A DNA stretch of 64,000 bases from Halomonas sp. McH1-25 (lineage in GTDB: Bacteria > Pseudomonadota > Gammaproteobacteria > Pseudomonadales > Halomonadaceae). Within the stretch, counting starts at the first letter, position 1. Every line of letters begins with the position of its first letter. The notes beneath the pieces are model-generated. The model was not told the DNA's origin, searched no databases, and saw only the letters and a program-made list of their open reading frames with translations. Positions 58,162 to 64,000 of the stretch are shown piece by piece. The stretch lies in assembly GCF_022348165.1 (NCBI RefSeq), contig NZ_JAKRFI010000004.1, positions 372,001 to 436,000 on the forward strand, written 5' to 3'. The position numbers and the translations under genes were made by a program.

Positions 58162-59061
58162 TCATCGAGGCCTTTTCAACTCATCGATGAATGCCCTGAG
58201 CCCTGCCGGCACATGACGATGACCGGAGTAATAGAGACACAGGCCGGGAATCGGCGGACACCAGTCGTCGAGCAGGGTGATCAATTCGCCGCGCTCGAGC
58301 CGGTCACGCACGACGTGTTCGGCGAGGTAGGCAATCCCCAGACCGCGGGCAGCCGCATCCGCCATCAGGCCGGGATGATCGAGCGTCAGTGTTCCCGGCA
58401 CGTTGATGACCTTTTCCTGCCCGCGACGCTCGAACTCCCATCGATAGCGCTTGCCGCTCGGCATTCGCTGGCGAATACAAGTGTGATTCTGAAGGTCTTC
58501 CGGTGTTTTCGGCGCGCCATGCTGCGCAATGTAGCCCGGTGAGGCGACGCAGATGAATCGGGTATCTCCCCCGAAAGGGATCGCAATCATGTCCTGCGGA
58601 ACGGATTCCGCCAGTCTGACGCCCGCATCGAAGCCCGCCTCGACGATATCTATCAGCCGCCCCTCGGTGACCAGATCCAGGCTCACCTCCGGATAACGCG
58701 CGAGGAAACTCGGCACGACGCTTTCCAACAGTACGCGCGCCGCAATTTCGCTGGCATTGATACGCAGCTCACCACTGGGACGACCGCGCTCGTCATCGAT
58801 GGCTTCCAGCGCGGTGTTGAAGTCATGCAGCACGGGCTGCATCCGTGCGATCAAGCGCTCCCCTGCCTGAGTCGGCGAGACGCTGCGAGTCGTGCGGTGA
58901 AGCAAACGCACGCCCAGCTCCTGTTCCAGGGTTCGCATCTGATGGCTCAACGTCGAGGGCGACAGGCCCAACTCATCGGCTGCGCGCCGAAAGCTGCCAT
59001 AGCCGGCGATCAGGGTCAGCGCCCGGATGTCATCCAGGCTTGGCTTGCGATTCATGGCCAT
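58162..59061 (-). CDS. LysR-family regulator
   Basis: 299 residues. The helix-turn-helix is YGSFRRAADELGLSPSTLSHQ and the linker LEQELGVRLLHRTTRSVSPTQAG; the effector domain has SGELRINASEIAARVLLESVV and LIDIVEAGFDAGVRLAESVP. This group often controls an adjacent SDR or oxidoreductase. Divergent from the SDR gene at 59168, 106 bp between starts. Confidence 0.93.
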   Translation of the reverse strand: MAMNRKPSLDDIRALTLIAGYGSFRRAADELGLSPSTLSHQMRTLEQELGVRLLHRTTRSVSPTQAGERLIARMQPVLHDFNTALEAIDDERGRPSGELRINASEIAARVLLESVVPSFLARYPEVSLDLVTEGRLIDIVEAGFDAGVRLAESVPQDMIAIPFGGDTRFICVASPGYIAQHGAPKTPEDLQNHTCIRQRMPSGKRYRWEFERRGQEKVINVPGTLTLDHPGLMADAAARGLGIAYLAEHVVRDRLERGELITLLDDWCPPIPGLCLYYSGHRHVPAGLRAFIDELKRPR

Positions 59062-59167
59062 ATTTCACTAATCCATGCAACGTTGCCCCGATAGTAACAA
59101 CAATCGTGGCGCGCCAGGATAAGAGCCGTCATCGCGATGGGGCGATGATCAATCTCAGGAGGTTGCC

Positions 59168-60010
59168 ATGACTCAGGCAATGCAAAAAACATGGTTCATC
59201 ACTGGCGCATCCAGCGGGCTTGGTCGAGCAATGACCGAGCAACTGCTCGAACGTGGCGATCGCGTCGCTGCGACGCTACGCAGGCCCGAGCGTCTCGATG
59301 AGTTGAAAACCCGCTATGGCGACAGGCTCTGGGTGGCGGGGATGGATGTCACCGATACGGCGGCGATTCGCGCGACGACCGGGCGGGCCTTCGCCGAGCT
59401 CGGCAGAATCGATGTGGTGGTCAGTAACGCTGGCTATGGCTTGTTCGGCGCCGGAGAGGAGCTGACCGATGAGCAGATTCAACACCAGCTCGAGACCAAC
59501 CTGATCGGCTCCATCCAGCTTATTCGCGCGGTGCTGCCTCATCTACGCGAACAGGGCGGCGGTCGCATCATTCAGGTGTCGTCGGAAGGCGGCCAGATTG
59601 CCTATCCCAATTTCAGTCTCTATCACGCCAGCAAATGGGGTATCGAAGGTTTCGTCGAGTCGGTCGCACAGGAAGTAGCGCCGTTTGGCATCGCCATCAC
59701 ACTCGCCGAGCCCGGACCCACCGCCACCAACTTCGCTGCCGGCCTGGTCAGCCCCGAGCCGATGACGGTTTACGACAAGACCCCGGCAGGCGATGTGCGT
59801 CGCGCCCTGGCCAATGGCACGTTCGGCAGGTTCAGCGATGGTGACAAGGTCGCGCGGGCAATGATCGACAGCGCCGACCTGGTACCCGCACCGAAACGCC
59901 AGGTTTATGGGAGCGAGCCCTGGCAGCGGGTCGGCGATGCCTATCGTGAACGTCTGGCTGCCCTGGAGTCGCAGCGCGCCGTTGCCGCTTCCACCGATGC
60001 CGACGCCTGA
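59168..60010 (+). CDS. Short-chain dehydrogenase/reductase
   Basis: 280 residues. TGASSGLG cofactor motif (residues 13-20), NAGYGLFG, catalytic Ser in VSSEGGQIAYPNFSLYHASK with Tyr-x3-Lys, then LAEPGPTATNF. It belongs to the longer SDR group with a C-terminal YDKTPAGDVRRALAN segment. AGGAGG lies 5 bp before the ATG. Likely regulated by the divergent LysR protein. Confidence 0.92.
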   Translation: MTQAMQKTWFITGASSGLGRAMTEQLLERGDRVAATLRRPERLDELKTRYGDRLWVAGMDVTDTAAIRATTGRAFAELGRIDVVVSNAGYGLFGAGEELTDEQIQHQLETNLIGSIQLIRAVLPHLREQGGGRIIQVSSEGGQIAYPNFSLYHASKWGIEGFVESVAQEVAPFGIAITLAEPGPTATNFAAGLVSPEPMTVYDKTPAGDVRRALANGTFGRFSDGDKVARAMIDSADLVPAPKRQVYGSEPWQRVGDAYRERLAALESQRAVAASTDADA

Positions 60011-60339
60011 TGAGTTCGCGACTACATTGATTCACGCTCCTGTTCGGCAAGGATGACGGACAGGAGTTTTACTAACTTACTGAATTCGCTTTGAATCGCC
60101 TCTAATTTCGCAAATCACCATCAAACTCCCCTCATTGTCCAACCCAAACTCAAGACAGACTACGCTTGTCAACAGGCTTAGGCTTCAACCATCCGCGAGC
60201 ACTCTCATTACATTCCAGCACGCTCGTACCAGAACCCATTCCCGCAGTGCACCATCATGTCCTCAAACATGCAATTCAGCAGTTACGCTGCATGCCAATA
60301 GCGTCAAATAACTTAATGAATGGCCAGGGAGTTTGGCGA
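60011..60339. other. AT-richer intergenic region before the chloroperoxidase-like gene
   Basis: About 330 bp with lower G+C than the flanks. The downstream frame stays open back to 60166, but that stretch lacks a ribosome site or family similarity. No gene or clear promoter recognised. It marks the start of a compositionally distinct segment reaching to about 61570. Confidence 0.5.
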
Positions 60340-61323
60340 ATGAACATACCCGAGGAACGGGATGTTTTGAATATAACTCGACGAAATCTACTGATACTCG
60401 GGGTTGGAACCGCGGCATTAGCCTCGCTTACAGGCTGCTCGCGTATTGCTGTTTCAAAATCCAAGACCAATGCAAGGAGTAATGAGATGGGCATGATCAC
60501 GATGACTGACGGCACTGAGATTTACTACAAGGATTGGGGCCCCCAATCTGCCCAACCCATCATGTTTCATCATGGGTGGCCACTCAGTTCTGACGACTGG
60601 GACGCCCAGATGCTCTATTTCGTCGGCCAGGGCTATCGTGTCGTTGCCCATGATCGACGCGGGCATGGACGCTCATCCCAGATCGGCGAGGGCCATGACA
60701 TGGACCATTACGCTGCGGATGTCGCTGCAGTAATAGAACATCTGGATTTACAGGAGACGGTGCATATTGGCCATTCAACGGGCGGAGGGGAAGCGGCACA
60801 CTACGTTGCCAACCATGGCGAGCGGCAAGGCCGGGTTGCCAAGCTCGTACTGATTGGGGCCGTCCCGCCAATCATGCTCAAGACCGAGAACAATCCAGGT
60901 GGCCTGCCCATTGAGGTCTTTGACGACTTCCGTGCTCAGCTTGCCGCGAATCGAGCCGAGTTCTATCTGAACGTCGCGAGCGGTCCGTTCTATGGCTTCA
61001 ATCGCCCCGATGTAGAACCGTCTCAGGCAATCATTCAAAACTGGTGGCGTCAGGGAATGATGGGCGGAGCAAAAGCCCATTATGACGGCATCAAAGCCTT
61101 CTCCGAAACGGACTTCACGGCAGACTTGAAAAGTATATCCATACCGACGCTTGTCATGCATGGCAACGATGATCAAATCGTCCCGATAGAAGACTCGGCA
61201 ATACTGGCAGACAAACTCCTTAAGAATAGCACCTTAAATATCTACGAAGGTTTTCCACATGGCATGTGCACTACGCATGCCGATGTCATCAATAAAGATC
61301 TTCTCGCCTTCATTCAAGACTGA
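60340..61323 (+). CDS. Non-heme chloroperoxidase-like alpha/beta hydrolase with optional export signal
   Basis: 327 residues from the ATG at 60340. The core (from residue 50, [20 protein letters not shown]) is the canonical start of cofactor-free haloperoxidase/arylesterase enzymes, with nucleophile Ser146 in GHSTGGGEA and late Asp and His ([18 protein letters not shown]). Before it lies a twin-Arg and lipobox sequence ([22 protein letters not shown], given here as residues 12-33). GGGAG precedes ATG 60340, and AAGGAG sits 7 bp before the in-frame ATG 60487, so long exported and short cytosolic forms are both possible. DNA is A+T-richer than its neighbours. Confidence 0.85.
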   Translation: MNIPEERDVLNITRRNLLILGVGTAALASLTGCSRIAVSKSKTNARSNEMGMITMTDGTEIYYKDWGPQSAQPIMFHHGWPLSSDDWDAQMLYFVGQGYRVVAHDRRGHGRSSQIGEGHDMDHYAADVAAVIEHLDLQETVHIGHSTGGGEAAHYVANHGERQGRVAKLVLIGAVPPIMLKTENNPGGLPIEVFDDFRAQLAANRAEFYLNVASGPFYGFNRPDVEPSQAIIQNWWRQGMMGGAKAHYDGIKAFSETDFTADLKSISIPTLVMHGNDDQIVPIEDSAILADKLLKNSTLNIYEGFPHGMCTTHADVINKDLLAFIQD

Positions 61324-61336
61324 CTTGAACATAGGC

Positions 61337-61363
61337 AGGCGCCTTGTTTCGCAAGGCGCCTTT
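61337..61363 (+). terminator. Rho-independent terminator of the hydrolase gene
   Basis: AGGCGCCTTG (61337-61346) pairs with CAAGGCGCCT (61352-61361) around TTTCG, followed by TTCC. A 10-bp perfect stem, 14 bp after the stop. Confidence 0.8.
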
Positions 61364-61583
61364 CCTGCTAGTGCAAAGCAACCTTCAATTCGACATCCGC
61401 AGCACGACCGTTCCAGAACCACACAGTTTTTCAATGAGTTTCGAAGCGATTCGGCGAAACTCTTAACGCCTCTCACGGACAATCCACAAGCTCAGTCCGC
61501 GGCGATGCGTGTTGTAGCTAATGACCGTCCAGGCATCTTCCGGCCTTATCGAATCGATACTCTGAACATGACAGGTGGCACAA

Positions 61584-62270
61584 ATGACTAATCCAAAACT
61601 CGAAGTACTGACACCCAGCAACTGTCAGCTCATCTTCATAGACCAGCAACCTCAGATGGCCTTTGGTGTGCAAAGCATCGATCGCCAGGTACTGAAAAAC
61701 AATGTCGTGGGTCTGGCCAAAGCCGCCCGGGTATTCTCGATCCCCACCATCATTACCACCGTCGAAACCGAAAGCTTCTCGGGTCATACCTACCCGGAGC
61801 TGCTCGGCGTTTTTCCGGATGCGCCGATACTCGAGCGTACCTCGATGAACTCCTGGGACGACCAGAAGGTTCGTGACGCACTAAAGCAGAACGGACGAAA
61901 CAAGGTGGTGGTTTCCGGGCTGTGGACTGAAGTCTGCAACACGACTTTCGCGCTGTCGGCCATGCACGACGCTGGCTACGAGATCTACATGGTCGCCGAT
62001 GCCTCGGGCGGCACCAGCCAGGCCGCACATGACTACTCGATGCAGCGCATGATCCAGGCAGGCGTCGTTCCCGTGACCTGGCAGCAGGTGCTCCTGGAGT
62101 GGCAGCGCGACTGGAAGAACCGCGACACCTACGACGAAGTCATGGCCGTGGCCAAGGAGCACTCCGGCGCCTACGGGATGGGTATCGATTACGCCTACAC
62201 GATGGTTCACAAGGCCGAAGAACGCGTCGGCCATGGCCCGACGCTGGCACCGGTCGCTGCCTCCATCTGA
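61584..62270 (+). CDS. Isochorismatase-family hydrolase, YcaC-like
   Basis: 228 residues. FIDQQPQMAFGVQSIDRQVL carries the catalytic Asp20 and the first loop; Cys118 in SGLWTEVCNTTFALSAMHDAG is the nucleophile, and MVADASGGTSQAAHDYSMQRM is the YcaC-type end. The wider family hydrolyses amides or carbamates; YcaC's substrate is unknown. The ATG at 61584 was preferred to a GTG nine bases upstream. First gene of a run with the ABM-membrane protein (61 bp later) and the amidohydrolase. Confidence 0.92.
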   Translation: MTNPKLEVLTPSNCQLIFIDQQPQMAFGVQSIDRQVLKNNVVGLAKAARVFSIPTIITTVETESFSGHTYPELLGVFPDAPILERTSMNSWDDQKVRDALKQNGRNKVVVSGLWTEVCNTTFALSAMHDAGYEIYMVADASGGTSQAAHDYSMQRMIQAGVVPVTWQQVLLEWQRDWKNRDTYDEVMAVAKEHSGAYGMGIDYAYTMVHKAEERVGHGPTLAPVAASI

Positions 62271-62331
62271 CCGCCTGGCCGGGACGACGCAACGCCGTTC
62301 CGGCCCACCATCCAGGTTGGAGCACCAGACC

Positions 62332-62910
62332 ATGACCCAACAAGCTTCCGAGATCGTCACACTGGTGGTTCGACACCGAGTCAAGGCCGGGATGAACCAG
62401 CAGTACGAAACGTGGCTGCGTCGCATCGTCAAGACCGCCAGCCAGATGAGCGGCCATCTCGGCGTCAACGTGATACGCAGCAAGAGCCAAGGCCTGCCGC
62501 TGTTCACCAGCGTATTGCGATTCAGTCACGTCCGGCATATGCAGGCATGGCTCGACTCGGCCGAGCGGCAAGAGCTGGTCGCCGAGGTCGAACACCTGCT
62601 GGCCGACGGCGACCAGACCGAGGTCAGCACGGACAAGGAATTCTGGTTCGTGCCCAACGACGGCGAAAGCCGCCCGCCACGCTGGAAGCAGGCATGCGTC
62701 ACCTTTCTGGTGATTCTGCCGCTGAGCCTGCTGGTGCCGCTGCTATGGCAACCGCTGTTCGGCTGGCAACCCGTGCTGGGCGGCTACCTGTCGCGGGGTG
62801 TGCTGATCACCCTGACCATCGTCTTGCTGGTGGTGTATGTGTTCATGCCCCTGGCAACGCGCCTTTTCGCTAGCTGGCTAAACGGACCACAGTCCGAGGA
62901 GGCAACATGA
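62332..62910 (+). CDS. Antibiotic-biosynthesis-monooxygenase-domain protein with two membrane helices
   Basis: 192 residues. The N-terminal ABM ferredoxin-like domain (VTLVVRHRVKAGMNQQYETW, LGVNVIRSKSQG, FTSVLRFSHVRHMQAWLDSA) is followed by two hydrophobic helices (ACVTFLVILPLSLLVPLLW and GVLITLTIVLLVVYVFMPLA). The domain is thereby held at the inner membrane, cytosol side. Family members include heme-degrading and quinone-forming oxygenases, but this fused branch has no known reaction. The stop overlaps the next ATG. Confidence 0.88.
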   Translation: MTQQASEIVTLVVRHRVKAGMNQQYETWLRRIVKTASQMSGHLGVNVIRSKSQGLPLFTSVLRFSHVRHMQAWLDSAERQELVAEVEHLLADGDQTEVSTDKEFWFVPNDGESRPPRWKQACVTFLVILPLSLLVPLLWQPLFGWQPVLGGYLSRGVLITLTIVLLVVYVFMPLATRLFASWLNGPQSEEAT

Positions 62911-64000
62911 ACGCCGACATGATCCTGTTCAATGGCCGCGTGCACACCGTGGACCGAGAGAACCCGCGAGCCAGCGCCGTCGCCATCAAGGACGGCAGAA
63001 CCATCGCCGTCGGCGATGATGCACAGGCCCTGGCGACCCGCGGCAACGCGACCCAGGTCATCGATCTGAAACGGCGCACCGTGATCCCCGGGCTCAACGA
63101 CTCGCACCTTCACCTGATTCGCGGCGGGCTCAATTACAATCTGGAACTGCGTTGGGAAGGCGTTCCCTCGCTGGCCGATGCGTTGCGCATGCTCAAGGAA
63201 CAGGCCGATCGCACACCTGCGCCGCAATGGGTACGCGTGGTAGGTGGCTGGAACGAGTTCCAGTTCGCCGAGCGTCGCATGCCTACCCTGGACGAGCTGA
63301 ACAGGGCCGCCCCCGACACCCCCGTGTTCATCCTGCACCTGTACGACCGTGCCCTGCTCAACCGCGCGGCATTGAAAGTGGTGGGCTATACCCGCGACAC
63401 GCCGAACCCGCCCGGCGGCGAAATCCAGCGCGATGCCAGCGGCGAGCCCACCGGCATGCTGGTCGCCAAGCCCAACGCGATGATTCTCTACGCGACCCTG
63501 GCCAAGGGACCGAAATTGCCATTGGAATATCAGGTCAACTCAACGCGCCAGTTCATGCGCGAGTTGAATCGCCTGGGTGTCACCAGCGCTATCGATGCGG
63601 GTGGCGGCTTCCAGAACTACCCGGACGACTACGCAGTGGTCAGCGAGCTGGCGAAGCAGGACCAGCTGACCGTGCGCATCGCCTACAACCTGTTCACCCA
63701 GCGACCCAAGGAAGAGCTGGCCGACTTCAAGGCCTGGAGCGGCATGGTCAAGCCCGGTGACGGCAGCGACTTCTTCCGCCACAACGGCGCAGGCGAGATG
63801 CTGGTGTTCTCGGCGGCCGACTTCGAGGATTTCCTCGAGCCGCGGCCGGACCTCGCAGCCAGTATGGAGCAGGAACTGGAACCGGTGGTTCGCCACCTGG
63901 TCGAGCAGCGCTGGCCCTTCCGCCTGCATGCGACCTATGACGAATCGATCTCGCGCATGCTCGACGTGTTCGAGAGGGTCGATCGCGACATTCCCTTCGA
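62907..64000 (+). CDS. YtcJ-type metal-dependent amidohydrolase, 3' truncated by window
   Basis: The first about 364 residues of a protein usually near 600. The frame begins MNADMILFNGRVHTVDRENP and is open to the right edge. GLNDSHLHL carries metal ligands His67 and His69; ATYDESISRMLDVFE near the edge begins the next metal-site strand (LHATYDE). The Amidohydro_3 family hydrolyses amides of unknown identity. The ATG overlaps the ABM stop (ATGA) with GAGGAGG upstream, so the two are coupled in one operon with the YcaC hydrolase. Confidence 0.9.
   Translation, partial: MNADMILFNGRVHTVDRENPRASAVAIKDGRTIAVGDDAQALATRGNATQVIDLKRRTVIPGLNDSHLHLIRGGLNYNLELRWEGVPSLADALRMLKEQADRTPAPQWVRVVGGWNEFQFAERRMPTLDELNRAAPDTPVFILHLYDRALLNRAALKVVGYTRDTPNPPGGEIQRDASGEPTGMLVAKPNAMILYATLAKGPKLPLEYQVNSTRQFMRELNRLGVTSAIDAGGGFQNYPDDYAVVSELAKQDQLTVRIAYNLFTQRPKEELADFKAWSGMVKPGDGSDFFRHNGAGEMLVFSAADFEDFLEPRPDLAASMEQELEPVVRHLVEQRWPFRLHATYDESISRMLDVFERVDRDIPF

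Overview
The window is about 63% G+C chromosomal DNA from a gammaproteobacterium, most likely a member of the Halomonadaceae (Halomonas, Salinicola or Chromohalobacter type). This is an inference from protein resemblance: the purL, mltF, tadA, tesB, dbpA, RIO-kinase and yghU products all read like this group, proteins are mildly acidic, and many genes are short single or two-gene transcription units with divergent regulators. I see no rRNA, tRNA, CRISPR array, insertion sequence or prophage.

Layout. 1-8 kb is core: the end of an APC permease, purL, mltF, tadA and tesB, with a structured palindromic repeat beside purL. 8-18 kb holds regulator/target pairs (zinc alcohol dehydrogenase with an AraC regulator; an MFS carrier with a TipA-like MerR regulator and a recognisable MerR-type promoter), a membrane diguanylate cyclase, a TauE exporter, and a carbonic anhydrase / 44-residue glycine-zipper protein / pirin run. 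18-28.4 kb holds a DUF255 thioredoxin-like protein with a DsbD-like tail, a RIO kinase, dbpA, a YeeN-type regulator, DUF3008, an aldo/keto reductase, a PmtA-like methyltransferase, a DUF892 protein and an MBL-fold hydrolase. 28.5-38.8 kb is accessory: small unknown genes, an AT-richer gene with GIY-YIG-like signatures, a DUF2846 lipoprotein, redox enzymes (FMN reductase, YghU, a CPFS thioredoxin-fold protein), several divergent regulator/transporter pairs, and a truncated LysR gene running in frame into an Atu4866-like gene.

39-42 kb is the most unusual locus: one 674-residue protein joins an XRE helix-turn-helix, a cupin, an unassigned middle region and a SAM-methyltransferase, and is translationally coupled to azlC and azlD (branched-chain amino-acid exporter). 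Two near-identical 18-bp inverted-repeat sites lie about 300 bp apart, one over the promoter -10 and one inside the coding region. 42-46.5 kb is an AcoR-type sigma-54 activator divergent from an NTF2-FMO fusion monooxygenase, with a good -24/-12 promoter and two upstream GTTACA-type sites between them.

46.5-64 kb continues with an SDR/tautomerase pair and LysR regulator, a Fur-box-like site before an unknown gene, copper-delivery genes for cytochrome oxidase (PCu(A)C and SCO), an orphan MNT nucleotidyltransferase, an MscS channel, a DUF2231 / sugar-dehydrogenase pair, a beta-propeller lactonase, an oxaloacetate decarboxylase, a LysR/SDR pair, a chloroperoxidase-like hydrolase with two credible starts (one exported), and a YcaC hydrolase / ABM-membrane protein / YtcJ amidohydrolase run that is cut by the window end.

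All family names are recognition from sequence motifs without database searches. Starts were chosen by Shine-Dalgarno spacing and family N-termini, so many genes are shorter than the longest open frame.
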